NCBI GenBank assembly: GCA_018136815.1
Contig: CM030940.1
Span: forward strand, 4,487,698 to 4,551,697
DNA length: 64,000 bases
Reading direction: 5' to 3'
DNA from: Isochrysis galbana
Lineage: Eukaryota > Haptophyta > Isochrysidales > Isochrysidaceae
Shown piece after piece: positions 52,389 to 62,470 of the stretch. Each line of letters opens with the position of its first letter. Positions within the stretch are counted from its first letter, which is position 1. The notes below the pieces were generated by a model. The model did not search any database and had not been told where the DNA came from. It was given only the letters and a program-made list of their open reading frames with translations. A program made the position numbers and the translations under genes.

Positions 52389-53213
52389 TCAATCTCTAGT
52401 GGGTGCTTTCTGGCGAGAGACACAAGGCACTGGGGTCTCAAGGGTACGAGGGGTCACGGTACGGCTTTGATCGCAGAGCGCTGCGACGGTTGCTGGGGTG
52501 CGTACGAAGACACGCTGTTGCAGGTAGGGGGAGCACCCCATGCGGCACGCTCTATTCTTAGAGCGCGCCCTCTCGCATGCAGGGGGAGCGTCTCCGACAC
52601 ACTCTATTCTTAGAGCGTGTCTCTCCTCCCGCCCCCCTCTCCCGGTTCCCTCGCATGCAGCTCCAGCCGGGATCTCTTCTCCTTTCCTTCTCCCATGCAA
52701 CCCCAGTAGCGGTTCCTTTTGTTCCTTCGACCGACGAGGCTCGGAGTCCTCTACGCCCACCCCTCGCCTCGCTGACGGATCCGAGGTTACCACTGCCTCG
52801 GATGGGAACGGAGGAGACGGAAAGGGAACGGCGGGAGGCGCGGCGCAGGGTGGTTTGGCAGGCAAGGCGGGCTCAATCCCTTCCAGAACTGGAGGCGGGG
52901 TGACGGACTTAGGCGTGGGCGAGCGCGACGACGGAGAGGACATTCGGGCGGCGAGCCCAACGCCTTGACCGCGCCAATCGGGGGTCACCCAAAAGTCGCA
53001 CAGCTCGCCCGAGCGCCCACCCGACAGCGGGTTCACGCGCACCAAGCCCTTCGTCGAAGCAACGGCGAACGCTCCTTTTGCGGGGCGCGAGTAAGACGGT
53101 GGGATATCGGCGCTCCAGTGCGAAAAGGGCACCACGTGCATCCTTCGTCGACCCAAGAGGCGCCTACCTGTCCTAACCCGAATTTTATTGCGAGGGGGCC
53201 GCACGGATCGCAA
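52389..53213 (-). pseudogene. Retroelement ORF1 start fused behind GNAT-like fragment
   Basis: A 274-codon minus-strand frame. Residues 44 to about 90 (SYSRPAKGAFAVASTKGL, GELCDFWVTPDWRGQGVG, LAAR) resemble motif A of GCN5-type acetyltransferases, where RGQGVG would bind acetyl-CoA. At 52943 this passes without a break into MSSPSSRSPTPKSVTPPP, the Ser/Pro-rich retroelement ORF1 start seen at 2325 and 39276, then the PFPSEAVVTSDPS block. The C-terminal third lies in repeat sequence shared with 27160-27530. I infer a chimera; neither part is complete. Confidence 0.4.
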
Positions 53214-54177
53214 AACGACCGACGCTCTCCGGCCGGTGCGCGGTCACGTGTGCAATGGTGTCGGACAGGGACGGGGTTGGTCGCCAGCGTCGTTGCTCGG
53301 GTGAATTCGTCGTCAAACTGGTCGTCGTCTCTTCGGGTACTCCGACTGCCGCTATCGTGGCAGAGGGCCTAGAGGGGTCGTCCTCGTTGGTAGCGGTACA
53401 GGGTGATAGCTTGGGACTAGTGTAGCCCAGGCCTCTCTTGTCGGTGGGGTGCCTCGGGTGGTCGGACATCTTTTCCCAATCCTTCTCGAGACGGGCTTGG
53501 GCTTCTGTCTTGGGTCTTCGAACTAATGAGGCTAGCTCTTCGGCGCGGATGCCTTTGGCTTCCACGAACTCGATCGGCGCTCGGACGGCAGCGGCGAGGT
53601 CGGATTCCTCGTCGGCGTTTCGTCCGGCTAGAGCTTGCGCTCTTATTTCGTCAGCGGTTTCGAGCGTGACGTTGGACCATTTCTGGTCCCCGTTCACTCC
53701 GAATGATTGCCATTGTTGGCGCCGCTTCCGGAGAGTCGTCGGCGTCGTCGGACGCGGCGAGCTCGCGCGTGCCGGAGGCGGGGCGGTCCATGGAGAGAAT
53801 GGGTCGTGGAGTGTAGACTCGGAGGCGTGGAGTGGCGTGTCGTTGTCGTGGTTATCGTGGGTTTCTTTTTGGTCTTCGTGGTTGTCTGACTCGGGAGTAG
53901 CTGGACGGGAAACAACGGGGTCGGAAGAAACTTCACTCGTTTCCCTCCCCGCATGGTGATCGACGCACGACGCACGACGCACGGAGGGCGCGGAAGTGTG
54001 GAAGGAGGCTTGTGGGAGGTGGTGGCAGGCGACTGGGGGTGGCTCAGGCGCGTGCTTGGCTGGTATTGACTCGTTGACTCGGGGTATAGACTCGGGAACT
54101 CGGGGGGACTCGCTTGGGAACACGGTGGGACTCGACGAAGTTGCTACAAAAACACCCACAAGAAACCCAAACCCCAA
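53185..54177 (-). CDS. Putative retroelement gag/ORF1-like protein
   Basis: A 330-codon minus-strand frame. The start is MGFGFLVGVFVATS, followed by 120 Ser/Pro/Glu/His/Asp-rich residues, then a more ordered part: RKRRQQWQSFGVNGDQKWSN, ETADEIRAQALAGRNADEE, FVEAKGIRAEELASLVRR and ARLEKDWEKMSDHPRHP. No zinc knuckle is present. Its position directly upstream of another retroelement frame suggests gag or ORF1, but a host gene cannot be excluded. The family is unknown to me. Confidence 0.35.
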   Translation of the reverse strand: MGFGFLVGVFVATSSSPTVFPSESPRVPESIPRVNESIPAKHAPEPPPVACHHLPQASFHTSAPSVRRASCVDHHAGRETSEVSSDPVVSRPATPESDNHEDQKETHDNHDNDTPLHASESTLHDPFSPWTAPPPARASSPRPTTPTTLRKRRQQWQSFGVNGDQKWSNVTLETADEIRAQALAGRNADEESDLAAAVRAPIEFVEAKGIRAEELASLVRRPKTEAQARLEKDWEKMSDHPRHPTDKRGLGYTSPKLSPCTATNEDDPSRPSATIAAVGVPEETTTSLTTNSPEQRRWRPTPSLSDTIAHVTAHRPESVGRFAIRAAPSQ

Positions 54178-55020
54178 CGACCTTGGGCTCAGAAAACTAA
54201 CGTAAACACTCCGGAATCATACGATAAACAAACCCTCCCCGTGCGACAAAGGCTGAGGTCGCGATCGCTCGTCATGCGCGAAGAAATACGGAAAGAGAGC
54301 GCAAAACTACGCAAACGAAGGGTTCAAACTATCGTTAAAGTGAAAACTCGTCCGCTGAAGCCAACGCGGAGGGTCGAGGAGAGGTCCAAACTCGCGCGGG
54401 GGGAAGAAGGCGATGTGCAGAGAGACCTTCTAGACAAGCGACGAGCAAGGGGCGACGAAACAAGACGCGAGACGCGGGGCGCGTGCCATTCGTTCTTCCT
54501 TTCTTTCACCGAAAACGCGGCGAAACTAACGTTAAACATCGGTACCCCCTCCGCGAGAATCGCGAAGAAGAACGGACGAGATGGAGGCAATCATCGAAGG
54601 AATCGCGAGAGGAATCGAAGCGAGGGGGGGGAAACAGCGCGCGCGGGGGGGGAACGAACGACGGCCGGAGGAAACGAACCGCGCGCGGAGGAGAAGAACC
54701 TCGCGCGGGGGGGGGGGAATAATATAACGGCCGGAGGCGACGGATGGCACGCCGAGAGGAAGAACCTGCCGCGGGGGGCGAGGGACCGAGGGCACGGCGG
54801 GGCAGCGTGGGAGGGCGCGAGGGTGATCTCGGAGCGAGATCGCGTCCTTTCCCTCGCGGAGCGCAGAGAGACCCCCACGGAACATCCTGGGACCGGAGAA
54901 TGTTTTGGACGAAACTTCCCTCCGTCGGCCGAGGAGAGGAGGACGGAGAGAGAGAGAGAGAGAGTCTCGCAGAGCAACTGCGGAACGAGAAGTCGAAGTC
55001 ATGCCGGTTTATTACCTTAA
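54178..55020. other. Purine-rich region without clear gene
   Basis: A 260-codon plus frame is Arg/Glu/Gly-rich and repetitive (AREEEP, GGGN), with GA microsatellite at 54945-54966. AACTATCGTTAAAG at 54328 is a family A-type leader motif and AACTAACGTTAAAC at 54524 a variant. I see no domain. Confidence 0.4.
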
Positions 55021-55504
55021 ACGAGCCAACAATTATAGTAACAGCAAAAACAAAATTCGAATCGCAAATTTCGAGACCAAAATCTGCAAACCTGGACTTG
55101 AGACCATGGGGAATCCGAATCTGTGTGTCTTGTGCGTCAGTGGCAACACGGGGAACTGTTCAATTGTAATTGTGAGCGCGTACCTTACACGAATATTCAT
55201 GCCTACAGCCTTCAGATGGGCAGGAATACAACAGGACCCCCCCACTGTTCAGTGGGAGGAGAATGTCATTGGATAAACGACGAGGGAGTCTCCCCGCTAC
55301 ACACCGCGATGCAAGCATCCTTGGACTCCTAGCCCAGAAGAAACCTTGCCTAGCCCGACTCTCCGAAGGAGACGAGGAAGAGTGTCCAAGTCGGTTGTAT
55401 GCGTGTGAGCTCGACCAACCAAGAGACCAAATGAAGGCAAGCCGCCTGCGCAAGGCGAGGAGGAAGAGTCGACGCCCGTGACTAGTGCACACTGTCGGCA
55501 AAAA
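55021..55504. other. Unassigned region
   Basis: Short frames only. ACCAAATGAAGGCAAGCCGCC at 55427 recurs inversely near 62880. Confidence 0.35.
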
Positions 55505-55620
55505 TAGCACAATGTCGACAAAAATAGAATACGGGTGTGTATAAATAGCCATGGACATTTGATAGCTCAACTCGACTGATGTCCCACGATTGACGATTGA
55601 CGGAACGACACCTAACAGAT
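55505..55620 (+). promoter_or_regulatory. TATA-containing repeat, copy 2
   Basis: Matches 48130-48215, including TATAAATAGCCATGGACATT and GATAGCTCAACTCGACTGAT. Slightly longer through a GATTGAC duplication at 55600. Confidence 0.5.
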
Positions 55621-55640
55621 ATGCTTGAGGGTGAGTGGTG

Positions 55641-55733
55641 GAGCAGCGGTGAGATTCAATCCACCACCCCTCGGACGTGAGAGACTCGCCTGCGAACCAG
55701 CGAGCCATGGCCGTTTAGACCTCTGCGCCGTCG
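55641..55733 (-). ncRNA. tRNA-like sequence, probably a tRNA pseudogene or SINE head
   Basis: On the minus strand GGCGCAGAGGTCTAAACGG fits the A box of eukaryotic tRNAs and GGATTGAATCTCACC, about 65 bp later, fits a B box with two changes. Between them CTCGC and GCGAG could form an anticodon stem with an enlarged loop. The two halves of the acceptor stem do not pair, so an intact tRNA is unlikely. Confidence 0.3.
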
Positions 55734-56288
55734 TAAAAGTGATATAGATTCCACTGGGAAAGTTGAAACTGTTCACCGTCAACCGGAGAATGTTTTTGGG
55801 TGGTGATGAGCTTCAGCTGTGGCGAGAATTCGACGCGCCGGCTGCGCGTGGGTGACGACAGTGCTCGTTGGCCCCATTGAGAAACGTGGGATCCAACACC
55901 TGCTCCCTTGAGCGGGCTCGGGGGTTCGAACAACTCACTTTGCTTGAAAAGTTGTTCGGTGTCTGTGTTTGGTCCAACCTTGTGTTGGGTGAAGAAATCC
56001 GGGGAACGCGCGCTCAGTCGCGCGCAGAGGAGGGACGAAGTCCTCTCGGCGGGGGTACCATGTTTAGCCCAACACATCTTGGGCGCAGTGACTGTGAGTA
56101 GAGCAATGTAGATCAGAGTAACCATTGAAGGCTAGCTAGCGCGACAAGCCAATGACGGTGCAACAACGACGATGACGTCACCCCTCGGGAATAGTAACCC
56201 CTACAAAACAACTCAGGTTAAACAGACCCAAATTTTCTCTCCGGGGTCGTAGGCGTGGGTCCTCAGTTGTCGACCGCCGTTGCTTTCC
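55734..56288. other. Upstream region of GT31 gene
   Basis: No gene recognised. A leader exon with a membrane anchor for the glycosyltransferase might lie here but is not evident. Confidence 0.35.
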
Positions 56289-57152
56289 ATGCTATCGCTT
56301 TCCGAGACGCATGGGCCTTCTGCTGAGGCAATCTACCTGGCGGTTGGCGTTATCAGCGGGCCGGGCGAGAAGTACGAGCGCCGGCGTGCTATCCTCCGCC
56401 GAGCGTGGGTACAGGATCCGCCGCCCTCTGTCGCTGTCGCCTTTGTGCTCCGATGTGGTGGCCTTCCGCCTGAAGCGCGAGAGCACTCGGAGTCTCTCGT
56501 GCTGTGCACAAGGATTAGGGTGTCCGAGTCACGCTTCCGCGGCCCAATTCTAGCACTGCTTGAGTGGTTCGCATATGCCAAGCAAGCCTATCCCAACGCG
56601 GCCTTCATTGCCAAGGCAGACGACGATGTGTACCTCCACCTGCTCAGTATCATCCATCACCTGAAAGCCATTCCAGAGGCGTCCTCCCCTTTCGCATTGT
56701 ACGGGCTGATCAGTGTATGGAATGTAGCATTCGAGCCTGGTCGATACTTTAAGTTCATGAGTTACGGAAATTCAAATAGAGCAGGACTACATCAGAAATG
56801 CCAGTCTTCAATCAACGTTTCATGTTGGGGTGCTTTCCCTTTCGCCTGTGGGCCCTTTTTCGCCGTGGGCCGCAGCCTTGTCGCGCAATTCATAAGCGCC
56901 CCAGGAGTCGTGGAGGATCTCCGGGCTTTCTCCGCCCTGCCACAGAATCATACCGCAATCCTAGAGGATGCTTGGTTCGGATCGGCCCTGTGGAGGCATG
57001 TTGGGTTCTCGGCACCAATTGAGATCTTCAACGTGCACTCCGGTTGGGGAAAGGTCTACGTGGACACTCACGGCTTCGTTACACATAGCAGTAATGTCAT
57101 AAACCATCTCAGGTATGAGCTGTCAAGCAATCAGAGTGAAGAGCCTTCCTAG
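56289..57152 (+). CDS. GT31 beta-1,3-galactosyltransferase-like enzyme
   Basis: 287 residues from the ATG at 56289. Family GT31 motifs are in order: YERRRAILRRAWV (the RR.AIR.TW block that binds UDP), FIAKADDDVYLHL with the DDD that holds the metal ion, WGAFPFACGPFFAVGRSL, and LEDAWFGSALWRHVG (the E-D-V/A..G block). Enzymes of this family add galactose or N-acetylhexosamine in beta-1,3 linkage to glycoproteins or glycolipids in the Golgi. The usual N-terminal signal anchor is missing, so either a 5' exon lies upstream or the start is elsewhere; the frame is open only to 56280. No intron is apparent. Confidence 0.85.
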   Translation: MLSLSETHGPSAEAIYLAVGVISGPGEKYERRRAILRRAWVQDPPPSVAVAFVLRCGGLPPEAREHSESLVLCTRIRVSESRFRGPILALLEWFAYAKQAYPNAAFIAKADDDVYLHLLSIIHHLKAIPEASSPFALYGLISVWNVAFEPGRYFKFMSYGNSNRAGLHQKCQSSINVSCWGAFPFACGPFFAVGRSLVAQFISAPGVVEDLRAFSALPQNHTAILEDAWFGSALWRHVGFSAPIEIFNVHSGWGKVYVDTHGFVTHSSNVINHLRYELSSNQSEEPS

Positions 57153-57241
57153 GCGGATCATGTTGTAGTTCAGCAGCAGCTACGCCTCCTCCCACGCCCA
57201 TGCGACACGAAATTGGGTGCTCCTAATCCACCACCTCCTCT

Positions 57242-57685
57242 TTGGTTGGAAGGTATAAATTTTTGAACCGCGCCATTGTGCTTCGACATTTCCTTGCCTC
57301 ATATGGCTGCTCCACTTTTGTAGGATGGCGACGGAAGCGGCAGGATTGCTGTGGTTCTAATCCACTTAAGAACGTGTCAGCAACCTCGGAGGTTGCTGTT
57401 CCTGTAGACGACTTTAGTAGCCGTGGCAAGATTGTTGTGATGGGGCGGATGCCTTCACCGACTGGAAGCGTGACCAATGCTTGGGCAGAATGGAAGATGG
57501 TTCTACAACAAGACAATTGTCTGCGCACCTTGCGTGGGCAGAGCAATGCTTCGAACGGAAGTGCATTCGTTGCAGATCTACGGGATCCGCAAGTTGTTGT
57601 TGATCTTGGCATTGCGCCCTTGTTGCCTGCGGAAGCCCGTGTGTCTCCGGAAGCATATTCCAAGTGGTTGCGGCAAAAATGCTGA
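57242..57685 (+). CDS. Hypothetical small protein
   Basis: 147-codon frame. The part from 57390 (VAVPVDDFSSRGKIVVMGRM, VTNAWAEWKMVLQQDNCLR, FVADLRDPQVVVDLGIAPLL) looks protein-like, the N-terminal 50 codons do not, and TTTTGTAG at 57323 could be a splice acceptor. It may be the last exon of a gene or a decayed gene. No family recognised. Confidence 0.3.
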   Translation: MVGRYKFLNRAIVLRHFLASYGCSTFVGWRRKRQDCCGSNPLKNVSATSEVAVPVDDFSSRGKIVVMGRMPSPTGSVTNAWAEWKMVLQQDNCLRTLRGQSNASNGSAFVADLRDPQVVVDLGIAPLLPAEARVSPEAYSKWLRQKC

Positions 57686-57699
57686 ATGCAAAAGGAGTA

Positions 57700-58039
57700 C
57701 CATAGTCAAAAAATCACGGTGTGGCTGAGTGAGTGGAGTGGCTGTGGCTGTGGCTGTGGCTTGTGATTTAGAGAATAGTTGAGCGCATGGGATGGGGCCC
57801 TTCAGGGGCGACCGTGTGAGCACAGGGAGCACTGGGGCTGGAGGGAGGCATGGCACCGGCGGGAACACCGCTCACACGAGCACGGGGCGATGGCGGTCGA
57901 GAGAGCTCGCCCGTCACAGGCAAGCGCCACTGCACGCGCCAGCGCCAACGCGGGTCGCTCGCGGAGGCGGAGGCGGAGGGTGATGGCCTCCTCCCCCAGG
58001 ATGAGGATGGCGTTCGCCCTCCGCCTTCGCAGCGACGCG
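57700..58039. other. Repeat-like spacer
   Basis: GAGTGGAGTGGCTGTGGCTGTGG at 57732 (shown in pieces elsewhere) matches 20263-20285, each followed by GGCTTGTGATT. No gene. Confidence 0.4.
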
Positions 58040-58292
58040 AGGGCGTGTCTCTGTCCGTCGTCCTGTCGTCAGTCGTCATCCGTCGCTCTCGCTCTCGTCG
58101 CTCTCGCTCTCGTAACACTCGTACCCTACAAACTCGCCTCTCCTCGCCAGCCCCTGCCATCACAGCTCACAGCCCTCCTCTCATTCACCCTCGCCTCTCG
58201 CCGCTCGTTCCATGTCGCTCTCGCCGCCGTCCTCGCCCTCGCCCAAGCCCGCTTGCCCGCCTTCCTCTGCTGACGGGCTTCAGCCCGTCAGC
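58040..58292 (+). mobile_element. Retroelement 5' module with CTCTCG repeats
   Basis: Nearly identical to 29380-29656: CTCTCGCTCTCGTCG repeats, AACACTC, ATG at 58212 (MSLSPPSSPSPKPACPPSSA) and the terminal perfect hairpin at 58269-58292. It lies 130 bp upstream of the AGC kinase ATG, so it may influence that gene's expression. Confidence 0.6.
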
Positions 58293-58422
58293 ATGGGGGG
58301 GAGTCGCCTGATGGCTGGGGTGAAAGGCAGGGGATGTGGGACATGGATATGGAGGTTCCCTGTCAATTATTTTTATAAAATCTCGGCATAACCCCTTGCC
58401 AAGTACAAGAGGGAGGCGAAGG

Positions 58423-61400
58423 ATGCGCGCAGCCGCCTCGCCGTCGGGCTCCCCTCTCCGCCCTCGACGGATCCCTCCCGTCACGGAGGCGCGCGAGGCG
58501 GGCGGGACGCGTCCGCCGCCACTTGCACCGCTTCGGTCGGCCACGCCCCCCGCCAGCAGGCCGCACAAGCCCCTGGCTGAGGGGACCACCCGGCAGCTCA
58601 CTCCAGCCTGTCCACTCTATGAAGGCACCTCGGCACCAAGCTGGATCGAGCCGCCAAGGGAGGCGCCTCCGCCACCTCTTCGCAGCCCGCTCCCAGCCAT
58701 TTGCCGCGCCCCAGGCTTCTGTGCCCCATCCGCCTATTCCACCACCGTGCTGCATTCGCCGCCGCTGCCAGAGCCGCAGCCAGAGCTGTCGCCGAACATG
58801 TCAGTCCCATCACCTGCTGTGGCAGTGCTCGACCAGCTGATCAATGAGTATCACGAGGGTGAGGAGGAAAGCTCTGCCGAAAGATCAGCACGCGCAGCCG
58901 GAGAGCTCGGGCTGTCGGTCTTGGGCATTGGGCTCGGTGAGCTGCTCAAGGGCCAGCTTGCTCATGAGAGTGACCAGACGAGGCTGCGAGCCGCGTTCGA
59001 ATGCGTGGAACAGTCACTCGCTCGCCTGGCCTCAACCAACCTGAAACTATTGGCACGTCTGAAATCACCACCGGTGCAACTACTCGTCGTACTGGAACCC
59101 GTGCTTATGCTCCTTAGGAAAGATCTCCCATCGCCTGCGCCACCTCCTGCTGCACATTCTTTAATAAACACACATGCATCTTGGCCACACGTGTCGAGTA
59201 TGCTGTCAGGCGAAGGAGGAGTGACATTACTCCAGAGGTTGCATGATTTCCCTCTCTACGCGCTTGACCCTGAGCTCGTGGAGCTGCTGGATCCATACTT
59301 CATGAGCATTTCGCATGCTCAGGTGAGAAGCCGACCACCAAGAAGGGTGGAGACCTCATTCAGCTTCTGCAAAGCTCACATCTAATGGAAGTGCTGGGCT
59401 TATGCACGCACTGGAGGGGTGCGAACGCGCGCTAATGGAGGGGTGGGTTGGTAAATCTCGATCCGTGACACTTTCCTTTGCCGACCATCGCGCCCGCGCT
59501 CCCCCACCTACCTGGACGATTACCAAACTACATTCCATGTCAAATCTTTGGGCCCCACTATCGAACTTCATGCCTCTTGGTGCCTTGTGCTCAGGTGCGC
59601 AAGACGGCCGGGATCGTCTCCCATTTGTGGTCGTGGGTCTCCGCCGTGGGTGTTGTGGGCGACTCGCCATATGCCACCCTGCCTGACGAAAAGACCATTG
59701 GTTCTCGCCGGATGTCAATATCAGCATCACAGCAGACGGTTGCTTACGCGCGAAATCCTCTTGCAACATCGCCCGCGATGTTGCGTGCCCCCTCTGCATC
59801 ATTGGACGTGGCGCTCGGCGACGGTTCCCTCCCCATCGACGAGAAGATGCAGCAGCAACTATCGCGGCTGAGCTTTTCGCGTGATGTTTCTTCTCCACCG
59901 CTCATCCGCGAACGCCGAGAATCCTTTTCATTGCCTCATGTGAGTCCAGAGATGCGTTCCCGTTCGCCTTCCATAGCGCCCGCACTCAGAGAGCTCGAGC
60001 AAATACGGGCGAACGTAGACTCCGACCATGCGTGCCAATGTCCACCGGTGATGCGAGCTCGAGCTCGCTCCATCTCTTTGGACCGAGGGTCGATAACTTC
60101 TAGCCATGGCTCTCCGACCAAGTGTTGGCGCATGCCTGCTCTTGCGGACCTACAACCGTTAAAGTTCCTAGGTGCCGGTGCCTTTGCCAATGTTTTCATG
60201 TGTCGGGACGTACAGACAGGCCAAGTGTACGCACTCAAGTCCATCCTCAAGTCATTGGTCATCAAAGGCGGCAAGCAGAAGCAGGTGATGGCAGAGCGTG
60301 CCGCTCTCGACTCGGCTCACCACCCATGCATCATCAGTCTAGTTGCCACGTATGTCGACAAGCAGCACCTCTACCTCTTACTCGAGGTAGCACTTGGAGG
60401 AGAGCTTTTTGCTCTCATGTCGCAGGTGATCTACGGCCATGCCGATGCTTCTATGCGAATAGTTGGAAGTTTCCACCGTGCATGGGTAGCACTCTTTGGT
60501 CATGAGGCCAAAGTGCACATTCTTGCGACAAGCAAATGGCAGCATGCGGAACGCATGCGTCCGGCTCATCGTCATAGTTGCTCCCATCTGTTCTAGATTA
60601 CCTTGCGCAGAACGAGGTCGCAGGGGGCAGGCCCTGCAGCTTTGTGGCCTCCAGCACACAATTGCATCCCGCCATGCCCTCCCAAGGCATTACAATTCTT
60701 GACCCTCCACTTCTCATGCATCTCAGATGGGCCGCCTCGACGAGGCTCAGTCCCGTTTCTACGCAGCGTCTCTATCCCTTGCCCTAGGCCACTTGCACTC
60801 TAAGGGCTACATGTATCGCGATGTAAAGCCTGAGAATCTTCTCCTCACAGCTGGTGGTCGACTCAAGTTGTGCGATCTCGGTGCGCTTCAACACGCATAC
60901 ACGGTCCCGCGCACTCCGCTCGCCAAGAGATCCATGCCAGAATGGCCGAGCTTGGTTGGTACTTCGTTAACATATTGCATCCTATGGGTAGCGAGCGTGC
61001 ACCACGAAACGTCAGCTCTCATTTTCACGCTCTCCTCTCAGCATTCGCAGCCTAGCTATGCCACCCGCACCCACCTATCGAACAGGTATCGTCAAAAAAG
61101 CCGAGCACAGTTGGACGCTTGTTGGCACTCCAGAGTACACTGCTCCGGAGGTCATCCTTGGTCTGGGAATGACACATGCAGTCGATTGGTGGCAGCTTGG
61201 CGTGCTGGTCTACGAGATGCTCGCAGCACAACTGCCCTTCGAGGCGGCGGATGGTACAGATGCTTCTCTGTTTAAGTTGATCGCGAGAGCTCATTATTCA
61301 TGGCCGGCGGCTGAGCCCAATGAGGATGGTAAGCAAAAACACGCAAGCCAAGGTGTCACGGCTTTGACTTGTCGCATGTTGTTGCATGGCGTAGCATGCT

Positions 61401-61786
61401 TACGACCAATGGTTGTGACGCGCGACCCTGGACCTTGTTTACGCTCTGATGACGCAGGCTCGCCCGGGCGCAGTAGTGAAGTGGAAGATTTCGTTGCTGC
61501 GGTACTGCGCAAGGCGCTGCCCGGACAACCCAATGTTACATCCGGAGTGCTCATGCGTCTTGGCTCCGGGCCGAATGGGACCACCGAGCTAATGGCTCAC
61601 CCTTGGTGGGATGGGTTGGACTGGCAGGCATTAAGCAAAGGCTTGCTGCCTCCGCCATTCATTCCCCAGCTCGCGTCGGATGACGACGACTCGAATTTCG
61701 GCCCGCTTGAAAATCGTGGCGACCCAGTTCTCGACTCGCCTGACTACGATAATGACGAATGGGATTCTTTCTTTGAAGGCTGGTAA
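58423..61786 (+). CDS. AGC-type protein kinase with dynein-stalk-like N-terminal region
   Basis: Five exons join in phase: 58423-59322, 59595-60425, 60727-60880, 61086-61328 and 61458-61786 (818 residues). Residues 1-125 are Pro/Ser-rich. Residues about 207-321 (LLVVLEPVLMLLRKDLP ... SWPHVSSMLS ... LLQRLHDFPLYALDPELVE ... VSHLWSWVSAV) follow the pattern of the dynein heavy-chain microtubule-binding stalk. After a Ser/Arg-rich linker the kinase starts at 487: GAGAFANV glycine loop, YALKSI lysine (515), YRDVKPEN (YRD is normal in AGC kinases), DLG in place of DFG (627-629), WTLVGTPEYTAPE and VDWWQLGVLVYEML. The C-terminal tail is acidic and ends DEWDSFFEGW, similar to the F-rich tail of AGC kinases. 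The start could alternatively be the ATG at 58798. Confidence 0.8.
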
Positions 61787-61827
61787 GCATGTATTGTGTG
61801 GGATGCACTGCCGCGTGCGGGGATACA

Positions 61828-62330
61828 CTATTTGCCAGCGCGCGCAACATGAACTCTGAAAAAAAATTGGAGATGAGCGGCGCGAGCTGTTAAGGGCCGT
61901 TCTTCTTCACGGACGGAAGGACCCACTCCCCGGAGAGAATCGAGAATGCTGACAAGCGCGAGAGTGACGGGGCGACGGAGGGTCCGACCGACGGGGAGAC
62001 GGTTACGAACGAAAGTAAGGAGGAAATCTTTGAACCATCTTAGGTTTTTGGCATTATTGAACCCCGCTATGGCTTCTATGGTTTCAAATATTTGCAGAGT
62101 GGAGGGGCATCTTGCCATGTGAGTGGAGTTTTCGCGGTGTTTTCTGCATAACCTGCACGTTTTCGATGTCGCCAGTGGAGTTTTCGCGGTGTTTTCTGCG
62201 TAACCTGCACGTTTTCGATGTCGCCGTGGCGAAACGGTTGCGTGTGCCTAGTCTTCTATGCGTGATGTGTGTTAAAATGGAGGTGTTTGTCCGGGCAAGG
62301 TGATCGGGCCGTCTAGGGGGCGCCAAAATC
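61828..62330 (-). pseudogene. Decayed LINE ORF2 C-terminal fragment
   Basis: Minus-strand pieces read LTHITHRRLGTRNRF (62200-62300) and FETIEAIAGFNNAKN (about 62060-62095), matching the family B C-terminal domain, in shifted frames. A tandem duplication inside it obliterates the Cys cluster. The part at 61937-62045 matches 2575-2675. Confidence 0.65.
62122..62225. repeat. Tandem duplication of a 52-bp unit
   Basis: AGTGGAGTTTTCGCGGTGTT and the following 32 bp are repeated once (62122-62173, 62174-62225) with one change. Confidence 0.9.
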
Positions 62331-62470
62331 GTGATTTATCGATACTGGCAAAAAAAATCTTGAAGGTGCTCGCTATGCTGCTACTGACTCACAGCCCCTC
62401 CGGTATCGCACACGCCATCGCCTAAACCCCACACTCTCACCCCCCGCTCCCACTACCCCCCCTAAGGGGG

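Noticed and set aside
54241..55020. 260-codon Arg/Glu/Gly frame
   Set aside because: Purine-rich repetitive DNA gives this composition; the opposite strand is also open.
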